From Deltaproteobacteria bacterium (GTDB taxonomy: Bacteria; Myxococcota_A; UBA9042; PHBI01; JACKFB01): DNA of 64,000 bases. The stretch is from assembly GCA_020632695.1 (NCBI GenBank), contig JACKFB010000005.1:248001-312000 (forward strand), written 5' to 3'. Of this stretch, positions 1-10,779 are shown in pieces. The notes beneath the pieces were generated by a model. The model saw only the letters and a program-made list of their open reading frames with translations. It did no database searches and was not told where the DNA came from. A program made the position numbers and the translations under genes. The stretch's first letter is position 1; every line of letters starts with the position of its first letter.

Positions 1-579
1 GGCGCCCGCAAGCGCGCCGAGACCGAGCGGCAGGGTGTGCTCGATCGCCGCCTCATCGAGGTGCTGCTCGAGCGGCACCCCTTCCCGGTGCCGCCGGCGA
101 TGGTCGAGCGTCACTTCCAGGCCAGCGCACGCGACCTGGTGCAGATGCTCATGCGCCAGGGCTTCCCGCAGAAGCAGGCCATCGACCTGGTGCAGCGATC
201 GGCGGGCGGGATGGTCGGCGACTCCGAGCGGGCCGTGAAGCGCCACCTGGCGCTGGAGGCCCTGGTGCAGACCGCTCAGCTCAGCATCGACGACGCCGAG
301 CTCGACGCCGCCGCCCGCGAGTGGCTGGACGAGCGGGGCGGGCTGCAGCACCACCATCACCACGACCACGACCACGCCGACTGCGACCACGACCACGAGG
401 CCGAGGAGCTGCAGGAGGCTCGCGAGTTCGTGCGCATGGAGAAGCTGCACCGCCGCGCCCTTGATCTCCTGGCCGAACATGCAACCATCACCGAGGCTCC
501 CGACCCGCAGCCGACCGACGCCGACGCGGCGCAGGGCGACGACGAGGCGGAGACCCCGGACGACGAGGCCACCGAATGA
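1..579 (+). CDS. tig: Trigger factor, C-terminal part (5' end outside window)
   Basis: The reading frame is open from base 1, so this is the C-terminal ~192 residues of trigger factor, the ribosome-bound chaperone and peptidyl-prolyl isomerase. The visible part is the helical C-terminal chaperone domain, with the family-typical stretch around PFPVPPAMVE and following helices. The identification is supported by position: clpP starts inside its stop codon (ATGA, 576-579), and tig-clpP-clpX-lon is a widely conserved bacterial order. Odd feature: at about 345-400 the frame encodes a His/Asp-rich run (HHHHHDHDH, then ADCDHDHE) inside the C-terminal domain, followed by an acidic Asp/Glu/Thr tail. 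Such a run could bind divalent metal, but that is inference. Confidence 0.9.
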   Translation, partial: GARKRAETERQGVLDRRLIEVLLERHPFPVPPAMVERHFQASARDLVQMLMRQGFPQKQAIDLVQRSAGGMVGDSERAVKRHLALEALVQTAQLSIDDAELDAAAREWLDERGGLQHHHHHDHDHADCDHDHEAEELQEAREFVRMEKLHRRALDLLAEHATITEAPDPQPTDADAAQGDDEAETPDDEATE

Positions 580-1160
580 CCCTGATCCCGACCGTCATCG
601 AGCAGACCCACCGCGGCGAGCGCGAGTGGGGCATCTTCTCGAGGCTCCTCAAGGACCGGATCATCTTCATCGGCAGCGAGATCAACGACCTCGTCGCCAA
701 CGTCGTGATCGCCCAGCTCCTCTTCCTCGACAGCGAGGATCCGGACAAGGAGATCAACATCTACATCAACTCGCCGGGCGGCTCGATCACGGCCGGCCTG
801 GCGATCTACGACACGATGCAGTTCCTCGGGTGCGACATCTCGACGATCTGCATCGGGCAGGCCGCCTCGATGGCCGCCGTGCTGCTGGCCGCCGGGACCA
901 AGGGCAAGCGCTACGCCCTGCCCCACTCCCGGATCATGCTGCACCAGCCGCTGGGCGGGCTGGGCGGCCAGGCCTCGGACATCGACATCGCGGCGCGGGA
1001 GATCATCTTCCTCAAGAGCCAGCTCCTCGAAATCCTCTCCCGGCACACCGGGCAGACCGTCGAGAAGCTCCACGAGGACACCGACCGCGACTTCTTCCTC
1101 CGCCCGCAGACGGCGGCCGAGTACGGTCTCATCGACCAGATCGTGGCGCGGAAGAGCTGA
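576..1160 (+). CDS. clpP: ATP-dependent Clp protease proteolytic subunit ClpP
   Basis: The 194-residue serine peptidase forms the tetradecameric barrel that degrades substrates unfolded by ClpX or ClpA in the cytoplasm. The catalytic triad is readable: Ser98 in GQAASMAA, His123 in RIMLHQP, and Asp172 in DRDFF. The length matches the family. The ATG overlaps the tig stop codon by four bases, which implies translational coupling. clpX follows after a 208-base gap with no other gene. ClpX in this window carries an LGF version of the ClpP-docking loop, consistent with a working ClpXP pair. Confidence 0.98.
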   Translation: MTLIPTVIEQTHRGEREWGIFSRLLKDRIIFIGSEINDLVANVVIAQLLFLDSEDPDKEINIYINSPGGSITAGLAIYDTMQFLGCDISTICIGQAASMAAVLLAAGTKGKRYALPHSRIMLHQPLGGLGGQASDIDIAAREIIFLKSQLLEILSRHTGQTVEKLHEDTDRDFFLRPQTAAEYGLIDQIVARKS

Positions 1161-1368
1161 TCGGAGCAGGCCGGCGCAGGCGCGGCGAGGGGCCAGGGGC
1201 GGGCACGAGCGCTCGGGACGGGCTCTCAGATTGTGCTGAGGGATCCCTTGGGCTATCGTCCCCTCAAGTCGGGACGCGACGGCCGATTCAGCCCTTGGCG
1301 ACTGACTGGACGGCGCATCGGGTCGAGTGCGATCACTAGATGCCAACGGCACGCGGGGAGCGCTTCCA

Positions 1369-2640
1369 TTGGACAGGCGGCGAGACAACAACAACCTCTG
1401 CTGCTCCTTCTGCGGAAAGAGCCAGCGAGAGGTGAAGAAGCTGATCGCAGGCCCCACCGTCTACATCTGCGACGAGTGCATCGGTCTCTGCAACGACATC
1501 ATCCGCGAGGAGAACGAGAAGGAGGAGAGCTTCGGCGACCTCGGCGCCCTCCCCAAGCCTCGCGAGATCCGGGAGACCCTCGACCAGTACGTGATCGGCC
1601 AGAGCCGGGCGAAGAAGATCCTCTCGGTCGCGGTCTACAACCACTACAAGCGCATCGACCACAACGACCTCCACAAGGATGACGTGGAGCTGTCGAAGTC
1701 GAACATCCTGCTGCTGGGTCCCACCGGCAGCGGCAAGACGCTGCTGGCCCAGACCCTGGCGAAGATCCTCAACGTGCCATTCACGATCGTCGACGCCACG
1801 ACGCTCACCGAGGCGGGCTACGTGGGCGAGGATGTCGAGAACATCATCGTCAACCTCCTGCAGAACGCCGAGCACGACAAGGAGCGCGCCGAGCGCGGGA
1901 TCATCTACATCGACGAGATCGACAAGATCTCGCGCAAGTCCGACAACCCGTCGATCACGCGCGACGTGTCGGGCGAGGGCGTGCAGCAGGCGCTGCTGAA
2001 GATCATCGAGGGGACCATCGCGTCGGTGCCGCCCAAGGGCGGCCGGAAGCACCCCCAGCAGGAGTTCCTGCCGGTGGACACCTCGGACATCCTCTTCGTG
2101 TGCGGCGGCGCCTTCACCGGCCTCGAGAAGATCATCGAGCGACGGATCGGCCGGAAGACGCTGGGATTCGGCGCCAAGCACGAGAAGGGCGTCGACGAGA
2201 TGTCGCTGGGCGACGTGCTCGAGGAGGTCCAGCCCGAGGACCTCATCAAGTACGGCCTCATCCCCGAGTTCGTGGGGCGTCTGCCCGTGGCGGCCACGCT
2301 GCACGAGCTGGACGAGGAGGCCCTCATCGAGATCCTCATCAAGCCGAAGAACGCGCTGGTGAAGCAGTACAAGCGGCTCTTCGAGATGGACGGCGTGAAG
2401 CTGACCTTCACCGAGGGCGCGCTCAAGGCGGTCGCCAAGGCCGCGCTCGATCGCAAGACCGGCGCGCGCGGGCTGCGGGCGATCCTCGAGGAGTCGATGC
2501 TCGAGATGATGTACGACATCCCCTCGATGGACGGCGTCCAGGAGGTCGTCATCAACGAGGAGGTCATCACCGGGGCGGGCCGCCCGATCATCGTCTACGA
2601 CAAGGACGGGGGTTCTGACGCGCGCGCCGCGACGGCGTGA
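1369..2640 (+). CDS. clpX: ClpX ATPase, unfoldase subunit of ClpXP
   Basis: ClpX is a hexameric AAA+ unfoldase that delivers substrates to ClpP. The N-terminal zinc-binding domain shows the CSFC...ICDEC cysteine pattern within the first 45 residues. Walker A GPTGSGKT, the GYVGEDVE loop and Walker B IIYIDEIDK follow, and the C-terminal domain ends near PIIVYDK. I chose TTG at 1369 as the start. It has GGGGAG eight bases upstream and gives 423 residues beginning directly before the conserved RRRDNNNLCCSFCG segment. An in-frame GTG at 1327 would add 14 non-conserved residues with no ribosome-binding site. The docking loop reads GRKTLGFGA rather than the usual IGF. Confidence 0.96.
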   Translation: MDRRRDNNNLCCSFCGKSQREVKKLIAGPTVYICDECIGLCNDIIREENEKEESFGDLGALPKPREIRETLDQYVIGQSRAKKILSVAVYNHYKRIDHNDLHKDDVELSKSNILLLGPTGSGKTLLAQTLAKILNVPFTIVDATTLTEAGYVGEDVENIIVNLLQNAEHDKERAERGIIYIDEIDKISRKSDNPSITRDVSGEGVQQALLKIIEGTIASVPPKGGRKHPQQEFLPVDTSDILFVCGGAFTGLEKIIERRIGRKTLGFGAKHEKGVDEMSLGDVLEEVQPEDLIKYGLIPEFVGRLPVAATLHELDEEALIEILIKPKNALVKQYKRLFEMDGVKLTFTEGALKAVAKAALDRKTGARGLRAILEESMLEMMYDIPSMDGVQEVVINEEVITGAGRPIIVYDKDGGSDARAATA

Positions 2641-2754
2641 GTCCGAGCCCGCTGACCCGCCACCGGGCCGCTGTCGGCCTGTGTCCGGCGACGAGCCCGC
2701 CTCCCGATCAATCCATGGCGCTCCCGACACGGGGGCGCGAGGGGTCGTCACGAG

Positions 2755-5235
<2,481 letters not shown>

Positions 5236-5261
5236 GAAGGGCAGCGACCTCTCTCAGGGTC

Positions 5262-5308
5262 TCGAGCGCCGAGGCCGCTTGCCACGCGCAAGCGACCGAG
5301 GCGCTCGA
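5262..5308. terminator. Hairpin between convergent lon and purD
   Basis: A perfect nine-base outer stem (TCGAGCGCC 5262-5270 with GGCGCTCGA 5300-5308) encloses a perfect seven-base inner stem (CGCTTGC 5276-5282 with GCAAGCG 5288-5294). Flanking AGGG/CCCT and CTCTC/GAGAG can extend it. It sits between the converging stop codons of lon and purD. There is no T-run, so a two-way Rho-independent terminator is an inference from shape and position. Confidence 0.6.
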
Positions 5309-5358
5309 AGCCCTCCGGAGAGCCGTGAACCGGCCGCGCGACCGCAAACGCCGGGCGG

Positions 5359-6651
5359 TCAGCCCTCGCGCTGACCTTCCCGTGCGATCGCCCGGTAGCC
5401 GATGTCGCGGCGGTGGTGCTCGCCCCTCCACCGGATGCGGGCGACCGCCTCGTAGGCTCGGCCCGCGGCCTCGGCCACGGTGACGCCGAGTCCGGTGACG
5501 CTGAGCACGCGACCGCCCGAGGTGTGCACGGTCCCGTCGGAGAGCAACCGCGTCCCCGCCTGGTGGACCACCGTGTCCGCCACGCTGGCCGCCTCCTCGA
5601 GGCCCGCGATGACGTCACCGGTGCGCGGCGCCTCCGGGTATCCCTCGGACGCCATCACCACGCACAGGGCCGCCCGCGGATCCCACCGCAGCTCCAGCTC
5701 GGCGAGCCGCCCGTCCAGGGTGGCCTCGATCAGGTCGACCAGGTCGGTCTGCAGGCGGGTCAGCAGCGGCTGGGTCTCCGGGTCGCCCAGGCGCACGTTG
5801 AACTCGAGCACCATCGGGCCCTCGGCCGTCACCATCACGCCGGCGTAGAGGAAGCCGAGGAAGGGAGCCCCCTCCGCCGCCATCGTGCGCACCACCGGTC
5901 GCATCACCCGCTCCATGAGCTCGCGCTCCAGCTCGGGCGTCACCACCGGCGCCGGTGAGTAGGCGCCCATCCCCCCGGTGTTGGGGCCGGTGTCGCCCTC
6001 GCCCACCCGCTTGTGGTCCTGGCTCGACGCCAGCGCCAGGACGTGCTCGCCATCGCACACCGCGATGAAGCTCGCCTCCTCGCCTGACAGGAGCTCCTCG
6101 ACGACCACCCGGCGACCCGCCTGACCGAAGGCGCCACCCTCGAGCATGTCGCTGAGCGCCACGTCGGCCTCCTCCACCGTGTGGCAGAGCACGACCCCCT
6201 TGCCCGCGGCCAGGCCGTCGGCCTTCACGACGACGGGCCGGCCGAACTCCCTCACCCAGCGACGCGCCTCGGACAGGTCCTCGAAGGTCTGGTGCTCCGC
6301 CGTGGGCACCCCCGCCCGCAACATGATCGCCTTGGCATAAGCCTTGGACCCCTCGAGCTCCGCGGCGCGCGCCGTCGGCCCGAAGGCGCGGAAGCCCGCC
6401 TCGTTGAGGGCGTCCACCAGCCCGAGGGTGAGCGGGCGCTCGGGGCCGACCACGGTCAGGTCGATGCGCTCGCGCCGCACGAAGGCCACCAGCCCGTCCA
6501 CGTCGTCCGGGGCGATGTCCACCGCCTGCCCGAGCGCCGCCTGACCGCCGTTCGGCCGGGTGATGAAGAGCTCCCCTACGCGCGGCGAGCGCCGGAGCGC
6601 CATCGCCAGGGCGTGCTCACGCCCCCCGTTGCCGACGACGAGTACGCGCAT
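5359..6651 (-). CDS. purD: Phosphoribosylamine-glycine ligase (GARS)
   Basis: PurD ligates glycine to phosphoribosylamine with ATP to give GAR, the second step of de novo purine synthesis. The 430-residue frame starts MRVLVVGNGGREHALA, the family's N-terminal signature. It contains the ATP-grasp core (VVVKADGLAAGKGV) and the metal/substrate motif LEFNVRLGDPETQ. The ATG at 6651 was chosen because the signature begins there; the frame stays open further upstream with no homology. It is 13 bases downstream of purH on the same strand, so the two form a purHD operon. Confidence 0.96.
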   Translation of the reverse strand: MRVLVVGNGGREHALAMALRRSPRVGELFITRPNGGQAALGQAVDIAPDDVDGLVAFVRRERIDLTVVGPERPLTLGLVDALNEAGFRAFGPTARAAELEGSKAYAKAIMLRAGVPTAEHQTFEDLSEARRWVREFGRPVVVKADGLAAGKGVVLCHTVEEADVALSDMLEGGAFGQAGRRVVVEELLSGEEASFIAVCDGEHVLALASSQDHKRVGEGDTGPNTGGMGAYSPAPVVTPELERELMERVMRPVVRTMAAEGAPFLGFLYAGVMVTAEGPMVLEFNVRLGDPETQPLLTRLQTDLVDLIEATLDGRLAELELRWDPRAALCVVMASEGYPEAPRTGDVIAGLEEAASVADTVVHQAGTRLLSDGTVHTSGGRVLSVTGLGVTVAEAAGRAYEAVARIRWRGEHHRRDIGYRAIAREGQREG

Positions 6652-6664
6652 GGAGGCCCCTCTC

Positions 6665-8233
6665 TCAGTGGCGGAAGTGACGGCGTCCGGTGAACACCAT
6701 GGCCAGCCCTCGCGCGTCGGCGGCGGCGATGACCTCGGCGTCGCGGATCGAGCCGCCCGGCTGGACCACCGCGGTGGCACCGGCCTCGGCCGCGGCCTCG
6801 ACGCCGTCGGCGAAGGGGAAGAACGCGTCCGACGCCACGGCGCTGCCAGAGAGCGGCGTGGTCGCCTTGAAGACGGCGATGCGCGAGCTGTCGACGCGGC
6901 TCATCTGACCGGCGCCGATGGCCGCGATCCGGTCGGCGAAGGCGAAGACGATCGCGTTGGACTTCACGTGGCGGGCGACCAGCCAGGCCAGATCCAGCGA
7001 CGCCCACTCGGCGTCGCTGGGCGCGCGCTCGGTGACGACTCGCCCGGCGCGCACGCTCTCGACGCCGAGATCGGCCTCCTGGACCAGCAGCCCGCCGCTG
7101 ACCGGGCGCTGCACCAGCTCGCGCTCCGGCGTGCGAAAGCCCCGGGCGTCCAGGGTCAGCACGCGGAGGTTCTTCTTGCGCGAGAGGATGTCGCGAGCCT
7201 CCTCGGTGAGGTCGGCCGCCAGGATCACCTCGAGGAAGCCCTCGACCAGCGACACCGCGAGCGGACCGTCGATGGTGCCGGCGGTGGCGACGATGCCCCC
7301 GAAGGCGCTGACGGGATCGCAGGCCCGGGCCTGCTCCCAGGCCTGGAGCAGCGAGGTGCTGGAGCGGGCAGCGCCGCAGGGGTTGGTGTGCTTGATGACG
7401 GCGATGCCCGTCGGGCCCAGGTCGCGCGCCAGCGTGAACGCGGCGTCCATGTCGAGCCAGTTGTTGTAGCTCAGCTCCTTGCCCTGGAGCTGCCGCGCTC
7501 GCGCCAGGCCCACCGCCTCACCGGGCTCCACGTAGAGCGCCGCGGCCTGGTGCGGGTTCTCGCCGTAGCGCAGCACGGCCCGCCGCGGCAGGGGCCGCCC
7601 GAACACCCGCGGCACGGGCGCGTCCACCTCGTCGTCGGCGTCCAACTCGCCGCCCAGCCACGACGCGATGGCCGCATCGTAGCGCGCCGTGTGCAGGAAG
7701 GCGGTCTGGGCCAGACGCAGGCGCAGCGGCCCGGGCAGATGCCCGTCGTGCTCGGCCAGCGCGGCCAGCACCACGTCGTAGTCGCCGGGCTCGGTCACCA
7801 CGCCCACGAAGGCGTGGTTCTTCGCCGCGGAGCGCACCATGGAGGGGCCGCCGATGTCGATCTGCTCGACGGCCTCCTCCCGGGTGACCTCCGCCCGCGA
7901 GACGGTGGCCTCGAAGGGGTAGAGGTTCACCACCACCAGATCGATGGGGCGGATGCCGTGTGCCTCCAGCGCCTCGATGTCGGTCACGTGGTCGCGGCGG
8001 GCCAGGATGCCGCCGTGGATGGCCGGGTGCAGCGTCTTGACGCGGCCGTCCATCATCTCGGGGAAGCCGGTGACCTCGCTGACGGGGATCACCGCGAGGC
8101 CGGCGTCGGCCAGCGCGCGGGCGGTCCCACCGGTGGAGACCAGCTCCACGCCGCGGGCGGCCAGCGCCTGGGCGAAGGGCACGAGGCCGGTCTTGTCGGA
8201 CACGCTGAGCAGCGCGCGCGCTATCGATGCCAT
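6665..8233 (-). CDS. purH: Bifunctional AICAR formyltransferase / IMP cyclohydrolase
   Basis: PurH carries out the last two steps of IMP synthesis. The 522-residue protein has the N-terminal cyclohydrolase (MGS-like) domain with LLSVSDKTGL and GGTARAL. The C-terminal transformylase domain shows the catalytic Lys-His segment KHTNPCGAA and the ending GGSIRDAEVI...GLAMVFTGRRHFRH. The start is supported by GGAGG about seven bases upstream. It is the first gene of a purH-purD unit. The upstream gap of about 118 bases to the sigma-like gene has no strong promoter that I can defend. Confidence 0.97.
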   Translation of the reverse strand: MASIARALLSVSDKTGLVPFAQALAARGVELVSTGGTARALADAGLAVIPVSEVTGFPEMMDGRVKTLHPAIHGGILARRDHVTDIEALEAHGIRPIDLVVVNLYPFEATVSRAEVTREEAVEQIDIGGPSMVRSAAKNHAFVGVVTEPGDYDVVLAALAEHDGHLPGPLRLRLAQTAFLHTARYDAAIASWLGGELDADDEVDAPVPRVFGRPLPRRAVLRYGENPHQAAALYVEPGEAVGLARARQLQGKELSYNNWLDMDAAFTLARDLGPTGIAVIKHTNPCGAARSSTSLLQAWEQARACDPVSAFGGIVATAGTIDGPLAVSLVEGFLEVILAADLTEEARDILSRKKNLRVLTLDARGFRTPERELVQRPVSGGLLVQEADLGVESVRAGRVVTERAPSDAEWASLDLAWLVARHVKSNAIVFAFADRIAAIGAGQMSRVDSSRIAVFKATTPLSGSAVASDAFFPFADGVEAAAEAGATAVVQPGGSIRDAEVIAAADARGLAMVFTGRRHFRH

Positions 8234-8351
8234 GCTGGACCTCCCCGTTCGACGGGAGCCCCGCTAGCACACTGCAGACGGCGATGGCAACCGCGTCGGA
8301 GGGAGGCACCAGCGCTGGCAGCGCGCCGCGGAGGCGCCGCCAGGCCGGTGG

Positions 8352-8828
8352 TCAGAACTTGCGATTGCCGCCGAACACGCGGTCGATATCCGAGATGAGG
8401 CCCGTGGCCCGCAGCTTGTCGATGCCGGCGGCCTCGACCTGCCGGATCCGCTCGCGGGTGAGGTTCATGATGCGCCCCACCTCTTCGAGGGTCATGCCGC
8501 CCTGCTCTGCCACATCCAGGGAGCAGGAGTGCTCCATCTCCCACACCTCGAGGTGCGGGAAGTTGATCTTGATCGACTGGGTCTCGTCCTTCACGTCCAG
8601 GTACAAGTGGTACTTGCAGCTGACGAAGGGACAGGGGCGGATGCCCTCGGCACAATCCGACCGCGACTGGGGCCGCTCGTACCACATGTCGTCGACGAGG
8701 CGCTTGCCCTCCTCGATCTCCGCGCGGGTGAGCCGCCTGCCCGCGATGGTCCGCGAACGCGTCCGGTCCTTGCGATGCGAGCGTTCTCCACGCTCACGGC
8801 CCGGCACATCCTTCAGAAGTGGCTCCAT
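8352..8828 (-). CDS. Sigma-70 region-4-like DNA-binding regulator
   Basis: This is a 158-residue protein with no sigma region 2 or 3. Its C-terminal half is a sigma region 4 helix-turn-helix (MTLEEVGRIMNLTRERIRQVE), nearly identical in style to the -35-recognition helix of RpoD-class factors. Upstream lies a conserved-looking block with four cysteines (CAEGIRPCPFVSC, then CSLD), which might form a metal site. I recall similar stand-alone region-4 proteins from myxobacterial genomes, but the role is not established. Without region 2 it should not melt DNA on its own, so an accessory transcription regulator is the likely job. It has its own predicted promoter about 90 bases upstream. Confidence 0.75.
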   Translation of the reverse strand: MEPLLKDVPGRERGERSHRKDRTRSRTIAGRRLTRAEIEEGKRLVDDMWYERPQSRSDCAEGIRPCPFVSCKYHLYLDVKDETQSIKINFPHLEVWEMEHSCSLDVAEQGGMTLEEVGRIMNLTRERIRQVEAAGIDKLRATGLISDIDRVFGGNRKF

Positions 8829-8921
8829 TCTCTCCCCCTCCCCAGGGTCTCGTACCGCACATGGCGACAGCGCACGTCCGCTTGCAGCGAGCGTCCGGCA
8901 CCGGTGTGACGGTCGGCGTCG

Positions 8922-8950
8922 GTTATCCGGGCGCCAAGATCCTGCGTCAA
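8922..8950 (-). promoter_or_regulatory. Predicted sigma-70 promoter of the region-4-like gene
   Basis: On the minus strand TTGACG (8950-8945) is followed after 17 bases by GATAAC (8927-8922). An A/T-rich patch (GGAAAATT) lies directly upstream and could act as an UP element. Transcription would start near 8915, giving a leader of about 87 bases. Confidence 0.5.
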
Positions 8951-9236
8951 ATTTTCCGGCACTAGATCATCGGCGAGATCGGCCGTCAACGACCCCCGAT
9001 CGAAAAAAAGCGATCAAAGGATCAACAGCTTAGCGCCGACCACCGGGGAGCCGCCCAAGGGATCGATCTCACTGGCGAATCACGCCGGACGCGGCGGGAC
9101 GGAGGGTTGCAACCGTCCGCGGGCGCCATGGGCAAAGAGCGGGCGCGGGGCGCGCGCACCGCGGGGCGTGGGCGCAAGGGCGCGAGGCACGCAAGTGCCC
9201 GTCACGCCACGCCATCGACCGCGCGCGGCGGGTGCG
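8951..9236. other. Intergenic stretch without a gene; local A/T-rich island
   Basis: Together with 8829-8950 this makes about 400 bases between two minus-strand genes. Around 8990-9030 it holds an unusually A/T-rich island for this genome, with GATCG and CGATC arms around a run of A and a further GGATC. I see no open frame, tRNA or convincing terminator. The rest (9100-9236) is ordinary high-GC sequence downstream of the region-4-like gene's promoter. Confidence 0.5.
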
Positions 9237-9974
9237 TCAGGGTGCCGTGGGCGGGATGAAGCGCACCCGCTTGTCGGCCTCGCCCAGGTTGAGGCTGATC
9301 ACACCTTCCACGGTGGCGTCGCCGTTGCGCCACAGGACCTCGGCGGCCGCTGGCACACCGTCGGCGTCCAGGGCGACGCCGCGCACCTTGACCTTGACGT
9401 TCGCCTCGGTCGGCAGGACGTCGATGCGCGGCTTGCCTGCGAAGTCGCGGCCCCAGTCGATGGTCGCGCCATGCTCCACGGTGCCCTTGCGCACCAGCAG
9501 CCCGCCCGTGATGGCGCCGAAGTCCACCGCGCACACCTTGCCCACGCAGGCGTCCCACCAGCTCGGCTCGGCCGGCTCCGCCGTGCCCACCTCGGCACTC
9601 TCGCCGGGCTCCGCGGGCTCTGCGACCGCGGGCTCTCCCTCGGCGCCCGGAGCGTCCACCGCGCCGGGTGCCTCCGCCGCCGGCTCGGCGACCGCCGGCT
9701 CGGCGGGCGTATCGACCGGTGGCGGCACCTCGACGGCGGCGGCGACCGCCGGCTCGGCGACGGCGGCCACCTCTGGCTCGGCCGGTGCTGGCTCGGCAGC
9801 GGTCGCCTCGACAGCGGCGGCTGGCGCGGCAGGCTCCGCCTGCTTGTCCACCGCTTGGGGTTCGGCCGACGCGGGCTCTCCGACGGCGAGCGACATCAGG
9901 CCGTAGCCCGCGCCGAAGCCGACCGCGAAAACCACTGCCCATACCCACACTTTCTCTGAGGAGGATGCGTTCAT
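9237..9974 (-). CDS. Membrane-anchored protein with Ala/Glu/Pro-rich linker, unknown function
   Basis: I do not recognise the family. The 245-residue protein starts MNASSSEKVW and has one hydrophobic segment at about residues 9-30 (WAVVFAVGFGAGYGLMSLAV). A long low-complexity Ala-Glu-Pro-Val region (about residues 34-140) follows, then a compact C-terminal domain of about 100 residues beginning SWWDACVGKVCAVDF. The layout suggests an inner-membrane anchor with a periplasm-spanning linker carrying a small globular domain. Two cysteines in the C-terminal domain (CVGKVC) could form a disulphide. It is divergent from the lipoprotein at 10147, with a 172-base shared upstream region. Confidence 0.7.
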   Translation of the reverse strand: MNASSSEKVWVWAVVFAVGFGAGYGLMSLAVGEPASAEPQAVDKQAEPAAPAAAVEATAAEPAPAEPEVAAVAEPAVAAAVEVPPPVDTPAEPAVAEPAAEAPGAVDAPGAEGEPAVAEPAEPGESAEVGTAEPAEPSWWDACVGKVCAVDFGAITGGLLVRKGTVEHGATIDWGRDFAGKPRIDVLPTEANVKVKVRGVALDADGVPAAAEVLWRNGDATVEGVISLNLGEADKRVRFIPPTAP

Positions 9975-10146
9975 GGGGGCATCATAGCGGTGGCGCCAGG
10001 GCCGACAAGAAATCGGCGCGGGGCCATGGCCCGCGGGGCCGCGGCCGGCCTCGGCGTTGTCTCGCTTGAACATATCTGGTAGCCCGGCGTACGAAGGCTG
10101 GGACGACGCGGCGCGTTCGCCGCGCGAGGTGCAAGAGGTGAGTTCG

Positions 10147-10620
10147 ATGACGACCCTGCGACTGTCGATGGCGATCGTGCTGACGGGCGTGCTGGCCGTG
10201 GCGGCCTGCCGAGGAGACGCCCACGGCAACCCTCCCGGCGCGTCGGAGGCCCCGGCCGCCGAGTCCGGAACCACCCCCTTCACGGTCTCGGTGGCGACGC
10301 CCACCCTCAAGGCCGGCGCCAGCGCCGACGCCAAGGTCACCGTGACGCCCGCGACCGGGTACCACTGGAACCTGGAGTACCCGGCGAAGCTCGTGTTCGA
10401 GGGCTCCCCGTCGAAGGTCGCGCTCACCAAGAAGGAGTTCAACCAGCTCAGCGGGGACTTCCAGGCGAGCGAGACCAAGGCCGACATCGCGGTCGCCTTG
10501 CAGGGCAAGGACCCGGGCAAGGAGACCCTCAAGGGCGAGCTGAAGTTCAGCGTCTGCAACGACACGACCTGCCTGATCAAGAGCGCCCCGGTCGAGCTGG
10601 CGGTGGTCGTCTCGCCCTGA
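10147..10620 (+). CDS. Lipoprotein with DsbD-N-like domain
   Basis: The 157-residue secreted lipoprotein has a signal peptide of about 20 residues ending LAVAAC, with lipidation on that Cys. After a short linker comes a beta-rich domain containing GYHWNLEYPAKL and, near the C-terminus, FSVCNDTTCL. A Cys pair in this setting resembles the N-terminal domain of DsbD-type thiol reductases, which passes electrons to periplasmic partners, but the match is by eye only. The start at 10147 follows AGAGGTGAG and places the signal peptide at the N-terminus. An in-frame earlier start at 10057 would bury it. No DsbD membrane domain is adjacent. Confidence 0.65.
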   Translation: MTTLRLSMAIVLTGVLAVAACRGDAHGNPPGASEAPAAESGTTPFTVSVATPTLKAGASADAKVTVTPATGYHWNLEYPAKLVFEGSPSKVALTKKEFNQLSGDFQASETKADIAVALQGKDPGKETLKGELKFSVCNDTTCLIKSAPVELAVVVSP

Positions 10621-10635
10621 GCCTCGGCCCGAGGC
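10621..10635 (+). terminator. Short GC-rich palindrome after the lipoprotein gene
   Basis: GCCTCGG followed by CCGAGGC directly after the TGA forms a compact palindrome. More GC-rich inverted sequence follows to about 10692. With no T-run it is only a candidate terminator. Confidence 0.3.
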
Positions 10636-10779
10636 GCCCTGCCCGCAGGCACCGGCGCCCTCCCCCGACCCGGCGCTCAGCGGGCGCCGGCGTGGCCAAG
10701 CGCCCGGCCTGCGTTTAGGATCGGCGCGAGCGGGTCCCGCCGGGACCTGCCGGAGGCGGCGGGCAGACCGGGAGAGAGC

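Noticed and set aside
10057..10146. Upstream start for the DsbD-N-like lipoprotein
   Set aside because: It would place 30 non-conserved residues before the signal peptide; 10147 has a ribosome site and a proper N-terminal signal.
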